Shown: positions 47,812 through 58,401, counted from the first letter of the stretch. The stretch: 64,000 nucleotides of DNA from Nissolia schottii (GCA_003254905.1 QANU01007800.1:537312-601311); one strand, 5' to 3'. Notes: generated by a model not told the origin, from the letters alone. Numbers and translations: made by a program.

Positions 47812-48441
47812 AAGACCTTGTTTGTCCTCAAACAAGAGGTAGTCGAATCATTTTACAAGAAATTAATGCTTATGAACACCCGGTTAATGTAATGAATTGA
47901 AAAGTTTCAAACAGTGTAAGCTTGAGACCTTGTGAGACATAAAAGAACCTGAACAAGTCAAATGCACAATTACTTGAATAGCATAAGCAAATCACTCTAT
48001 CCAATGTCTTTTCCACCAAGGAAATTATCATTATGCTCACAATGGTCAGTGGACCAATTAAGGGTGAGTGTATGCGCTCCATATCACCATTGAATCACAA
48101 CAATGTAAATTTGTTACCTGTCTCACCATTCAATGCAAAGTATGGTCATGCAAGGATCACAGAAGGACTTTAAAGGGTTGTATCGTGGCTAGGCTACAAG
48201 AAAAATTGGTTTTTCTGGATATGCAAATGTTTAATTAAGAGAGCATTTGAAAACCAACTCCTTTGTTGTCGCCTGTTTCTTTCTCTTTGTTTCTTTACCC
48301 TTTTTCTCCTGATTTTTCTTTTTCTTCTATCCCTTTTTCTTTTTCTTCTTGTTTTGGGATAGAATGTGTTCTTTTTTTGCTTGCTTCTTGTTCTTTTCAT
48401 TTCCATTTTTTTTTGTATCTCCCACTTTTACCCAACCTTAT

Positions 48442-48454
48442 CTCCCCCTGACTT
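48442..48454 (-). other. Internal exact copy of the polypurine tract
   Basis: The same 13-mer AAGTCAGGGGGAG, followed by ATAAGG, occurs about 640 bp inside the element in the same orientation. The second element (60541-63354) has an equivalent purine tract about 700 bp inside its end. Confidence 0.7.
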
Positions 48455-49749
48455 GAATTTTTGCACATAATCCATCTTTGAATGCTCTCTTAATTCCAGA
48501 TATTAAGGGATAACATTGTTTTTCTTTTTAGGTTCGGGGATTATGAACAAAAATTTCTTATGTTAGCTCAAATGGGGTGCAAAGGATGTTCCTAATTAAG
48601 GGTAAGCTTAATGTGGCCAAGTGGGTTTAAATTCTAAAGAACAAAATGCCTTGATCATCTCCTATTATTTCCATACAATTAATAAAATTAGAGACTCAAA
48701 CAAATTCAATTGCGTAAAACAATGGTGATTCTCTCTTCTCACAAAGTGTATGGGCTCACTCCCTCACTTGGGTTAAGGTTTAATTTCCTTGATTTAAAAA
48801 CATTTTCAAGGTTATGCTCATGCAAACAAGCAAAAATGCATATGAACTTGTGCATGGTAACTATGTATGTATTCACAAGTCTAGTATAGATATTGAAACA
48901 GTTCAATTCATGATATATGTGTTCATGCATTAAACCAAGTAAAATAACCACTACTTTGTTATTAAACAAACAAGTCTTAAGAAAATATATTAAACTACTA
49001 AGGAATTAATTAATTAAGGTGCTAGAAAATTTAAAGTACTCCCTGTTCATGGTGAATATTTTGAAGTAGCTTTCATTATGTAGCGTCTCTTTCTGCTACT
49101 TCATCTCGCTTCATTGTGTTGAGGAGATAGAGGCTCATCTTTTCCTTGAAGAATCATGCTCTTCATCCTCAGATGTGTGTCTCTCTTTTGATGTTGTTAG
49201 GAATCTTCATTGGTTGTTCTTCGGCCTGCAAAAACAATCAAAGAAAACTTCCTTTCTTCCAAGTAGCATTAGAGACATCATGTTTTTATTTTGAATCCTT
49301 GTTGTAGACAGAATTTCCTACAACTTTGCGGACAGAAGTTCCCGCTTAAGTGGTCAGAATTTCCCACCATAATTCATGGATTCAAAATAAGACTTTTGAA
49401 GGTGCTTTGAACAGATTCTTTTCTTAAGAATTTATTTTTCATTTCTTTGAAATAGATAAGAATCCTTTTTCCAATTTAAGTATGTGCACCTATTTTTAAA
49501 CAACTGTAAAGATTCAAAATCAGTGATTAAGTTTGAAATCAAAGTGCTTCAATTTAAGCTTAATGGAAAAAGATTAGCACTTTTGAATTCCAAATCTAAT
49601 TACATGATTTAAGAAAACCTTTCTTTTCTTTTTCACCATATTTTATAAAGATTGTTTTTAACACCTTAAATTAATTAAAATAAATAAACTACTAATAATA
49701 ATAAAAACTTACAAATTTCTGGATTGCCTTCCAGACAGCGCTTTGTTTA

Positions 49750-49767
49750 ACGTCGTTAGCCCGACGC
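49750..49767 (-). other. Hairpin motif 3' of gag (CGTCG-TTAGCC-CGACG)
   Basis: A 5-bp stem with a 6-nt loop lies 11 bp after the gag stop codon (at 49778 on the minus strand). It is preceded on the plus strand by GCGCTTTGTTTAA. An equivalent hairpin in the second non-autonomous element (61950-61968) has different but paired stem bases. Confidence 0.6.
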
Positions 49768-49777
49768 ATTTTTCTTT

Positions 49778-51223
49778 CTAGCTCTCCTCCTCATCATCAA
49801 CTCTTCTCCCATGGCAAGAGTCCTTGGGATTCAGCTCCGGATTAGCCGTAAATCTTTTCTTTTTCAGCTCCGCTATATCAGTAGCCAATTGTCCCAATTG
49901 TGTCTCCAAGTTCCTAATAGAGGCTTCGTTATTCTTTTGATTCATCATTGATTGTTGCATAAATTGATTGAACGTTTCCTCTATTTTGGAACTTGAGTGC
50001 ATAGGTGGTTGGTTCTGATATGGGCGGGGTGGTTGGTACGGCTGTTGCGGGGCTCGGAATGATGGTCCAGCTTCTTGCCTCCATGGCTGATTAAAATTTT
50101 GATTCGGCCCCCTTTGGAAATTGTTTTGATAGGGTGGCCGTGGCTGGTTTTCAAGGAAGTGAACCTCCTCTTCCCTGAAATGACAAACATTGGACGGGTG
50201 ATCGCCATTACAAATTTCACAGAAAAATACCTGTTGCCTTTTTGCATCGCGAGCTTCTCTTATTTGTTTTGGCAACTCGTTCATGGCTTTTTTCAACTCG
50301 TCCACCTGTTGTTGGAGTTGCTTTTGTTGGGCAAGAATGGCATCGTTGGGTCCCAGCTCAAGCACTCCTCCTCTCCTAGGACCTCTGTTGTACTGGCCTT
50401 GTTGGTCCGTCAAGGCCATGGAATCAATAATGGAGATGGCCTCCTCCGGCGTCTTGGACATGATTTGTCCACCGGCGGCAGCGTCCAGCATCAGTTTGTG
50501 CTGTTGTTGGAGTCCGTTCCTAAAGATGTGGATTTGTGTACGCGCATCGAACCCATGGTTCGGGCACTTTCTCAACATGGATTTATAGCGTTCCCAGGCT
50601 TCACAGAGACTTTCTCCCGGAGCCTGCACAAATGTAGCAATAGCAGTTTTCAAATCCATAAATTTAGACTGAGAAAAGTACCTGGCACAAAACTTCTCCT
50701 CCAACTGATCCCAGTTTGACAAAACGCTTTGTGGCTGGTCAAGCAACCACTCTTTAGCTTTTCCAATCAAGGTCAGGGGAAACATCCTTAAAAAGATGGA
50801 TTCTTCGTCGGCCTCGGACATTCCCGCGGTCCCACAGAGTTCATAGAATTTTGTTAAATGAGCATATGGATCCTCATGATCCAAACCTGCAAAGGGGTTA
50901 GCATATAACAATTGAACCAAACCAGGTTGCATCTGAGGTTGTCTTTGTGCTCCAGTAGTCCTGCTCATTCGAATAATGTTTCTAGGGGTAAAGTTTACAA
51001 ATCCCCTATTATCACTGGCTCCTGTGTCAGTGCCAGCTCCACCAGCTCCAGTTGTTTCGGCCATGGTTTCTTCTTGGTTGGTTGAAGAAGTTGATGATGA
51101 TGTTGTCTCTTGTTCTCCTCTTTGTTTGGCTAGTTGAGTTTTCTTCTTTTTCCTGTTCTTTCTAGAAGTAGCTTCAATTTCTGGATCAAACAACAATGGT
51201 TCTTTCGAAGTCTTACCTCGCAA
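49778..51223 (-). CDS. Gag polyprotein of Athila-like TR-GAG retrotransposon, intact
   Basis: An uninterrupted 481-aa frame. The N-terminus contains LLFDPEIEATSRKNRKKKK, close to the (L)PFDPEIE start of Athila gag, then a Ser/Thr/Gln-rich stretch. The retrotransposon gag domain (about residues 105-260) has NPFAGLDHEDPYAHLTKFYE, FLRMFPLTLIGKAKEWLLDQ, WDQLEEKFCARYFSQSK and GESLCEAWERYKSMLRKCPN. A Gln-rich linker leads to a zinc knuckle CEICNGDHPSNVC (CX2CX3HX4C). The tail is a Pro/Gln/Asn-rich region and a coiled-coil-like NNEASIRNLETQLGQLATDI. Role: capsid-like RNA packaging. No protease domain follows; the frame ends at 49778. Preservation of the frame fits the element's youth. The start is the first Met after the primer site (51364-51381). 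Confidence 0.93.
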   Translation of the reverse strand: MRGKTSKEPLLFDPEIEATSRKNRKKKKTQLAKQRGEQETTSSSTSSTNQEETMAETTGAGGAGTDTGASDNRGFVNFTPRNIIRMSRTTGAQRQPQMQPGLVQLLYANPFAGLDHEDPYAHLTKFYELCGTAGMSEADEESIFLRMFPLTLIGKAKEWLLDQPQSVLSNWDQLEEKFCARYFSQSKFMDLKTAIATFVQAPGESLCEAWERYKSMLRKCPNHGFDARTQIHIFRNGLQQQHKLMLDAAAGGQIMSKTPEEAISIIDSMALTDQQGQYNRGPRRGGVLELGPNDAILAQQKQLQQQVDELKKAMNELPKQIREARDAKRQQVFFCEICNGDHPSNVCHFREEEVHFLENQPRPPYQNNFQRGPNQNFNQPWRQEAGPSFRAPQQPYQPPRPYQNQPPMHSSSKIEETFNQFMQQSMMNQKNNEASIRNLETQLGQLATDIAELKKKRFTANPELNPKDSCHGRRVDDEEES

Positions 51224-51363
51224 TTGCTAAGAAAAATTCACACTAACCAAATAAGATTAAACAAGAGTTTATAAAATAACGAAAATAAAGACTATACAAT
51301 ATTTTACAAATATTCACAATTGTTTAACTAAACAAAACTCAAGCAATGTATTTTTGACGCAAC

Positions 51364-51381
51364 TCCCCGGCAACGGCGCCA
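51364..51381 (-). other. Primer-binding site, Asp-tRNA type
   Basis: TGGCGCCGTTGCCGGGGA on the minus strand, 4 nt (AATT) inside the 5' LTR. It is the primer site typical of Athila/Calypso-type plant Gypsy elements. Confidence 0.92.
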
Positions 51382-51385
51382 AATT

Positions 51386-53046
51386 TGATGAAAGCCTTTT
51401 TAACCACTTTCTCGGATCTTGACACGGCTTAGGTTTTGTCACAACCATGCCAAGCTCGTTGAAAGCTTCTATGCGCTTTTGTTGTTCAAATTAAATATAT
51501 ATATACATACCTACTTTACGGCTTTCAGATTCCAAAAGGAATCCAATTGCAGTATAGGGTATGGTCGATCCCACAGGGAGTTGTAAAAATACCATTCTTG
51601 AGTTCATTTAATTAAACAATGAGGTGAAAGATTTGTGATTTGATTTATATTTAAATAGACTAAATAAATAAAAGACAGGAAAATAAAATAGGAAACAAAT
51701 CAGAGGTAGTTCCGGAGCTTGTTGGGAATTTTAATCACATCATAGTTTCATGCATCCAGTTACTTATTACATAGAACTATCGTTTGATTGCCCGCCACCA
51801 GTTCTTAACTTGTCATCACTTTCGCGCATGACAAGATCACAGGTTTCCCTTGTTAAACTGTCACTTTCGCACACTAGCTTAACAAGGTACGCCAGCATTA
51901 ATTCAGATGTTAAAACGGCTAACCTTTATTCCAGTTACGGCAACAAGGTTAGATGAAATGATTTAGGTCAGACTCTAATGGTTGTAACTTTCGTTCACAA
52001 CGTTCAAGTCTAGGTTCTAGTTAAGCATAGTATTATTGATTTCAATTTGGTTATGACCTAATTAGCATAACTTTCGTTCATGTAAATAAGTCCCAAATCA
52101 AGAATCAAAACACTAAACAAAACTAGCATTAGGCATGAAATCATTCAAGCAAATCATAAGAAAAAGATAGATTCATATATAATAGTTACATGGATACAAG
52201 CAACTACAATAATGACCAAAATCCCAACAAAAAGAGGATTAGGAATCCATCTTACGAGAGTATCTCGGAGGCAAGGTCTAGACGCTTACCATGACACGTA
52301 CTCACGCTATCATGGTCATGGCTTCGCCGAGCTTCCTTGATCTCCCGGCTCCTTCACATGCCTCCTCTTTGTTCCTAATCTAAACTAGGCTTTGAAGTAC
52401 AAAAGAAATGTAAAAAGAATGAAGTATGGAGGGGAGAATATGTTATGGAACCCTTTTTTCTAAGATGTAAACTGCCTCCCTATTTATAGAAAAAATTCTG
52501 AAGTTAGGTGGAGGCAGCTTGAATTTTCTAGGTCTTTCTTGGCGCAGTCAAATTTGGCGACTGGACCTTTGAATTCAAATTTGGTGGCTGGACCTTTGAA
52601 TTCAAGTTTGGTGGTTGGACTTTTGAATTCAAATTTGGCGGCTGCACTTTTGAAGTCAAATTTGGCGACTGGTGTTCCGCGGAGTTCTTAGCAGCGTTCT
52701 GAGTGATAATCTTGTCTTGGTCCGAACTAGAAAGTTGTAGATCTCTCTCTTAGCTTTAACTAGAAATTTGAACCACCTGAATCCGATATCTGTAGCTCTA
52801 GTTATCGCGTTTTTAGTAACTGCTACGCAAAGCGGGCTCCCATACTTTTCTTGCTTTTTGTCATTCCTTTCCAATTCTGCCCTTTTCTTTTATGGGATTA
52901 TTCCTTAATTAAACTGCTTGTATCCATCTTCAAAATATATTAGAAATCCTAAAAAATATGGGAAATTAATTAGATAATTTGTTTAAAAACATAACAGATA
53001 AGTGCCATTTTGATATGTCAATTTTGTGTAAATTGGGCACTTATCA
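51386..53046 (-). repeat. 5' LTR of the TR-GAG element (1661 bp)
   Basis: Starts TGATAAGTGCC and ends GGCTTTCATCA on the minus strand. The TATA box CTATAAATAG is at 52480-52489 and 27-bp repeats (4.6 copies) are at 52550-52672 upstream of it. Confidence 0.95.
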
Positions 53047-53493
53047 GCGGCGTAACTTTCTTCGTGGTGAAGTCTTCTCAGTTCTGAAAGGTGGCTCTGC
53101 TCTGACATTATACCGTCCATGTCGAGCGGTATGCAGAGCGCTGAGCAGTGTTAGTGCGGCTGCAGGGTGGCTTGCAGAGCTTACTTCATCCTCAAGTTAC
53201 TTTACTTTAAACTAAGGTACTGCTGAGCGGCCTTGGACCCCTGCTGAACGGTCTGCTCTTCTGCTTCCCTTTTTGCTTGTTTTTGTATTTTTTTTCCTTT
53301 TGTTCCTTGCTTCTTTCTCTTTGGGCTTTTTAATCTATAATATTCATCATTTTAGCCTACACTATCCATCTTTTTTTTTTTTTTTTTTATGAATTTGTTG
53401 CAAAATAGGGAAAATTGCTTCGATAATATATGAATTAAAAAGCAAAAAGATTATTATTTTAACTTGTAAAGTACTAAAATATAATACTTAACA

Positions 53494-54331
53494 GTCAACT
53501 AGTTCGGGTCTTTGTCCTTACCCGAGCAGATGTCCCCCAGCAGCTGCAAGAGATGACGGCCGTCCCGGTACGCGAATGCCTTCTTCATACTGGCCTCCTT
53601 GGAAGGATCATATTCAAAATGATCCTGAAAATACAAATATTAAAACATTAGTAATTAATTACATAAATAATTTATTTCAAAGCATATTTATAATTGTAAG
53701 ACAAAAAAAATACCTTCCACAAATTGAACATGCAGTCCCTTTCCTCCCTGGTGTATTCCTGCCAATTGGAGTTGACTCTATTATAGCATTTTTTAATGAC
53801 CTCTATCACCATGTATCTTGAAGCCTAGTGGGGAATCCAACTATATACACAAACATAAATATTACCAATATGTATTAGTAATTTTTTTAAAAATAAAATA
53901 TATTGCATATAAAATAAAACCAAAAAAAAATTACAATACTTATCCACTGTTATTTTCGTCCAGTCAGATGCTCAGCTGTCCTTACTATGAGGCAGATCCC
54001 TGGGGTAGGTGGGAATCTCTGGTTATGGCAGCTCTGGTGGCTGTGATGCAAGAGGTGATGGAGTGGCCTGCGTGCTGTAACTCCCAAACCTTGTTGCCTG
54101 TGATGATAGACAAGGCATGAAGCTAAGCGGCGATGAAGCATCACCTAACATCGCCGAAAGGAGGCCGTCTCTTACGGCCGGGGCCAGCATGAAGCCCGGG
54201 GTCGGCATAAAACCATCCTCGACTACGTCAGTGTGGTGCTTGAAGTCGACCCCGGCCTCTCCCCCTACTACGTCGCTTAGATGCAGAATAGTAGTCGGGC
54301 ATCTTTGCCTTTCCTTTATTAGACATACCAA
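53494..54331 (-). pseudogene. CACTA Transposase_24-like gene, 5' part
   Basis: From about 54331 a Ser/Pro/Leu-rich N-terminus (ILHLSDVVGGEAGVDFKH…) is followed near 53780 by NWQEYTREERDCMFNLWK and near 53590-53500 by EASMKKAFAYRDGRHLLQLL and GDICSGKDKDPN. This is the W..Y......LW block and linker of Transposase_24 proteins. A TAG stop replaces the Trp expected at the point where the solo LTR inserted. Joined to 45002-44820 the reading frame continues without a gap, which supports a single interrupted gene. Confidence 0.65.
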
Positions 54332-54349
54332 AAAAATTAAAACGAAATA

Positions 54350-55164
54350 AGTCTATAACCAATAAACTTATTATTATAATACAAATAAAAATAACACATA
54401 TAAACAACTAACATATCATATAAAAATTTAATATGTGAAAATTTCCTTTATCAAACATACTACTTAATGATAAAAAAAATACACATAACAAAATCATATA
54501 AAAATTTAATATGTGAACATTTGTTCTCAATTAATACATAATATTATCAAAATAAAAAAAATTATATAATAATTAATGATTTATTATTATTATTATTATA
54601 TGATTTAATATCTTATACTCTCAACCACACTATCCTACAGGTTACTAAATCAGTTAAAATAATATATATATACACACACACACACACACAAACAACTAAT
54701 ATAGATTAACATATCAACATAATATCAACACATATCTTATAATATATATACAAATAATATATATTAACATGCTCACGAGTCAACTACATCTTAACATACC
54801 AACATAATATAACTAACATATATATTAGCGCAATATCAACACAAATATTGATACATATATATCTTATCATATCAACATAATACAACTAATATATATTAAC
54901 ATAACATCAACATAATATAAACACATATATCAACACATATATATTAATATACATATATATAATAAAACTAAATATCTACAAAATTAAAACTACAACAAAC
55001 CTGTCAGTGGTGGCGGTGACGGCGGCGATGGAGGCCTGGTGGTGTTTAGGTGGCGGTGGCGGCGGTGGAACAACCAGAGGAAGCCGAGAGGACGTGGAGG
55101 AGGAAGATGTAGAGTGGAGGAGAGAATAGAAGTAAGGGAGGAGGGACGGAGGAGCAATATATAT
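54350..55164. other. AT-rich CACTA interior with microsatellites
   Basis: Dense ATATATATTAACA and AACATAATATCAAC words, (TTA)n at 54584-54600 and (TA)n(CA)n at 54664-54691; then a GGC/GGT-rich stretch (55005-55140). Its minus strand is Pro/Thr/Ala-coding and may be an exon 1 of the transposase gene, but no motif supports this. Confidence 0.4.
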
Positions 55165-55768
55165 AAAACAATTACCGTCAGATTTTTTTGACGGTAACTA
55201 CACTAATGACACGACTGTTGGGACCAAGGGGAAACGTGTGACCTTTCATACTTCGAGACTGTTACCGTCAGTTTTTTTTTTCTTGATGATAGCAACTTGA
55301 ATGTTACGCGCGTAGAGAACACGTGCACGTGTTCATAATTCCATATCATTACCGTCGGATGTATCTGACGGTATCGTCAGATTTTTTCGACGGTAATTAG
55401 TTCAACGTAACACGTGAGATAAATGTATGCCTCTTCAAATTTGAACTCTTTTATCGTTGAAAATATCTAACAGTAACAACCCAAAATGTCACGTGCGTCT
55501 TGCTCACATGCGCCCCTTATATTTCCAACTGATTATATTCGAGAAAAATTGACGGCAAAACTTTTACCTAAACTCGCACCACATGGTGCCAAATGTTACC
55601 GTCGATTTTGTTGTTGGTTTTTTTTCCAACGGCAATTGTGGCCAAAGGTAATCCGGTTCGTCTTATAAACCATTACTGTCGGATTTGTTAGTGTTTTTCG
55701 ACGGTAATACCGTCAGATCGTGTTCCGACTGTAATTATCCGACGGTAATTCCCTTGTTTCTAGTAGTG
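55165..55768 (-). repeat. CACTA subterminal repeats and terminus
   Basis: At least nine copies in both orientations of a 12-bp unit TTACCGTC(G/A)GAT or its complement with spacer TTTTTT(C/G)AC, concentrated between 55165 and 55768. Such arrays are the binding sites of the accessory transposase in En/Spm-type elements. The end itself is CACTACTAGAAAC. The sequence beyond (GATGTGTATT) is flanking DNA. Confidence 0.8.
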
Positions 55769-56833
55769 GATGTGTATTTTTGTGTATATATATATATATT
55801 TTAAATTTTTTTGATTTATTTATATTGTGTATTAAATTATATTTTATATAAATTTTGATTATAATTGTTAATTATATAAATGTTTAAATAATTTTTAAAA
55901 AGTTGAAATCTAACCATTTTTGTAATTTTTTTAATTATTAATGGCTACTATTTCTGTAAATAATAAATAAGGGGAATCGACAAAATCAAATAGCACAAAC
56001 TTAACATTTCTCTTTTTCTAATGGTAAGAGAATTTCGATGTGTATGTGGATACCTCAAAAGCAAGATTGTTATGCACATAACGTTTGGGTCATCACTTAA
56101 GTATTCCACTGCAAGGTCTAAGGTTGAAAGCCCAAATCTTATTGTTTTCTTCACTCCATTTTGTTTTACCGAAAAAATGGAACATGCAAGCGGCTTTTTC
56201 TTTCATTTTCTAGAACATTATGGTTAAAATTGGCATTTATTATGGTTCTTTCTGTGCAACAATAATTTGCTGGACCCTCATAAGGAAGAATATGTAACTT
56301 GGACTAAGTCTTAATTTTTCTTTGAAAGGAAATGCGACTTCATGACGGTCTTCTTACGTTAGAAAAGAGCTGAAAATCATCCTTGTATCCGACCTGGATT
56401 GATTTTGGTATTTAGTTTGATCCAAACTTAATTATAGCCAAATCACTATATCTTATATTTCTTCTTTAGTATATAGCATTATATGTAGAATAGAAATAAA
56501 GACCGTCTGATGCACAAGTTTGTTAATATTTTGTTTTTTTTTTATAAAAAAAATAGAATACTTTTGAAAGAAAAGACATGCAAGTAAAAAAAAGAAAATG
56601 ATTAAAATATATTAATTCATTTTACTTATTTTTGTATGTAATAAAAGGCAAAGACTAAGATGAACCTTGTATGTAAGAGTCCTTGATGCACCTTATTAAA
56701 AAAAAAAAAATAGATGTATGGTGGTCTATAGGGTTACTATAGTAATTTATATTAATTCTTCTTCCCCACTCTTTTTTCTTTCTCTGTAGCCCGTCCAACC
56801 ACCACAACCACTCCTGATCAGATCTCGTGGTCA
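55769..56833. other. AT-rich flank of the CACTA element, nothing identified
   Basis: Short open frames only. A poly-A/T run is at 56697-56710. No element ends recognised. Confidence 0.45.
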
Positions 56834-57392
56834 AGGTTGTCAAACTCGAGAGTTTAAGTAAACTCGTGGAGTCTCAGCAAACTCGGATCGTAAACTCATA
56901 CGTAAAAAAATATGTTATAAGCAATATAATTAGGAACTAAACTTAATTAAATAATGTATTTATAATTGAAATTGAATAATGTTAACTTTAAATTAAATTA
57001 ATGAAAGACATATCATAAAATACACCTTAATGCATGACACTTAGTGGTTATGTCATACTTTATTCAGTATATGTATTATTTTATAGTTCAATAAAACATA
57101 GCTCAATTATGATAAATATATGAAATTAACAAAATAAACTCAATATACATTATCTAATATAAACAAAGTTAGGTAAGTATCTAACAAAGTTACAAAATTT
57201 GTACATTTTGAGGTAAACTCGTAAACTCGTAGGTAGATTTTAACTCGTGAACTCGCTAGTAGAATCGAGAGTTTACTTAAACTCGTACGAGTTTACCAAA
57301 AAAGAGTTTACATAAGTGTTAACTCGTTTTTGTGTAGTAAAATCGTAAACTCGTAAGAGTTTAAGAGTTAACTCGAGAGTTTAACAACCATG
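56834..57392. mobile_element. 559-bp foldback/MITE-like element with repeated AAACTCG words, TSD CTCGTGGTCA
   Basis: Left end AGGTTGTCAAACTCGAGAGTT, right end (reverse) CATGGTTGTTAAACTCTCGAG. Both flanks are CTCGTGGTCA (56824-56833 and 57393-57402), so an 8-10-bp target duplication is supported. Inside, AACTCGTAAACTCGTA and GAGTTTACTTAAACTCGT-type words are reiterated at both subterminal regions, and the middle is AT-rich. There is no transposase. Superfamily is unclear (hAT or Mutator by duplication length). Confidence 0.75.
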
Positions 57393-57574
57393 CTCGTGGT
57401 CACACTGCCAGAGTTGTTTCTGGCCCTCTTTCACTCTCTCACCCACCCCACACTCGCCACCGTCTCCTCCATCAGTGGGATCTATCATTTCTTCTTCACC
57501 TTCGACCACGACCTTCAGGCTTACTCTCACATGCAAAGGCCGTAGTGGTGTGTGGTGGTCACAAAAGGGCAAAA

Positions 57575-58401
57575 CTAGGGGTGAACACGAGTTTAACCCA
57601 ACCCCCCGACCCGCCAGATCTGACCCGTTCGGGTCGGGTTAGGCGGGTCGGCGGGTGAGACCCGACAGATCCGCGTGGTAAGATGGGTTGAGTCTCGGAT
57701 TCGGATTTTTAGACCTGACCCGACCCGTGACCCGAACATATATCATTTGTAAGCATTTGGATGATTGGATCTGTAAGCATTTGCAGCTTCGTTCCCACTC
57801 CCCACCCGCAACCCCCACCTGCGCTGCGAGTTTGCCACCGTCGATCACGCTGCCGGCCACCAACCCTTCGCCTTCGCCTCCCACTGCCAATAACCCTTCG
57901 TCTCCACCCCTCCCCTCCACCTCGCCTTTGCTCATCTCCGCCCCTTCTCCTCCACCTCGCCTCCATACCCTTCCTTAAACGACCTGTTCAATGCATGCTG
58001 CTATTGCCCCTTGTCACGCCTCCGGAGGTTGCTATTCAGCTGTTCCTTGTGATGGCACTCTTGCCGAGAAAGCCCTTCCACATCAAAGGAGACCAGATCT
58101 CTCATACGTGGGTTGCCCGCGTATCCTCGTGGATTCGCCTCCACCTCGCCTTCGCTCGTCTTCGCCCCCTCCCCTCCACCTCGCCGACACCTCTCCTTCG
58201 CTCGTCTCCGCCCCTCCTCTCTGATTAGGTTTGATTTTATTTTTCCTAATTTAACCCTAATTTTGCTGTTCTGTTTGCTATGTGTGGGGGGCTGTGAGTG
58301 TGTAGGTGGGCTGGGTGTGTGTGTGTGCTGGGTGGGCTGTGGGCTGGGGTAAAAAAAATAATTTTTTTAAAAAAAAGAAGGCGGGTCACCCGCCGACCCG
58401 C
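57575..58401. repeat. GC-rich hAT-like element start with CCGACCCG words and Pro/Ser-coding simple repeats
   Basis: Starts AGGGGTGAACACGAGTTTAACCC, the end form of common plant hAT MITEs. The composition is GACCCG/CGGGTC, continuing up to the solo LTR at 58402 and again after it (60194-60242, ACCCGACCTGGGAGG, GGCGGGTACC). The inner part (57840-58225) has imperfect repeats of TCCACCTCGCCTTCGCTCGTC and TCCGCCCCTTC that give Pro/Ser/Arg-rich frames on both strands. No protein family is recognised. The right end is not seen. Confidence 0.45.

Larger units (their letters stand above)
46083..53046 (-). mobile_element. Complete non-autonomous LTR retrotransposon with gag only (TR-GAG), TSD GCGGC
   Basis: Two LTRs (46083-47798 and 51386-53046) begin TGATGAAAGCC and end GGCACTTATCA on the plus strand. 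Exact GCGGC duplications flank the element (46078-46082 and 53047-53051). On the minus strand a primer site (51364-51381), an intact gag (51223-49778), about 2 kb of non-coding DNA and a polypurine tract (47799-47811) occur in canonical order. The internal region is only 3.6 kb: no protease, reverse transcriptase, RNase H or integrase motif was found in any frame. By eye the LTRs differ by about 17 substitutions plus a two-unit tandem-repeat change, i.e. roughly 1 percent. Mobilisation would need proteins from an autonomous Athila-like relative. Confidence 0.93.
45003..53493 (-). mobile_element. Solo LTR (about 1.5 kb of own sequence) with TSD GTCAA, split by the TR-GAG element
   Basis: Own sequence is 45003-46082 plus 53052-53493. 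It begins TGTTAAAAGC and ends ATACTTAACA, and both outer flanks are GTCAA (44998-45002 and 53494-53498), an exact 5-bp duplication. Its left part is a diverged homologue of the TR-GAG LTR: shared order includes CTTTATCGCTTTCAGAT.CC, TAT.GTTGGGTATAGTCG, the TGATAAGATGATTAGGTTT block and a CTATTTATAG TATA box at 46023. No internal region, so it is a solo LTR. It interrupts the Transposase_24-like gene. Confidence 0.85.
40420..55768 (-). mobile_element. Decayed CACTA (En/Spm) transposon, host of three nested LTR insertions
   Basis: The right terminus reads, on the minus strand, CACTACTAGAAACAAGGGAA at 55768, the classic CACTA end. Inverted copies of the TTACCGTCGGAT/TTTTTCGACGGTAA unit cluster within 600 bp of it as subterminal repeats. 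Going left on the minus strand come a Transposase_24-like gene (about 54330-53494 and 45002-44830) and a TNP2-like transposase gene (44726-43419 and 41912-about 40650). The left terminus is not visible: the Pack-MULE ends at 40416 and no CACTA end occurs between it and the transposase. Total CACTA-derived DNA is about 5.4 kb after subtracting nested elements. Confidence 0.8.

Noticed and set aside
50075-50719. 214-codon open frame on the plus strand
   Set aside because: It is antisense to the intact gag (51223-49778), with no recognisable motif; low stop density follows from gag codon composition.
57639-58352. Several overlapping Pro/Ser/Arg-rich frames on both strands
   Set aside because: GC-rich imperfect simple repeats inside a probable hAT-like element; no domain recognised.
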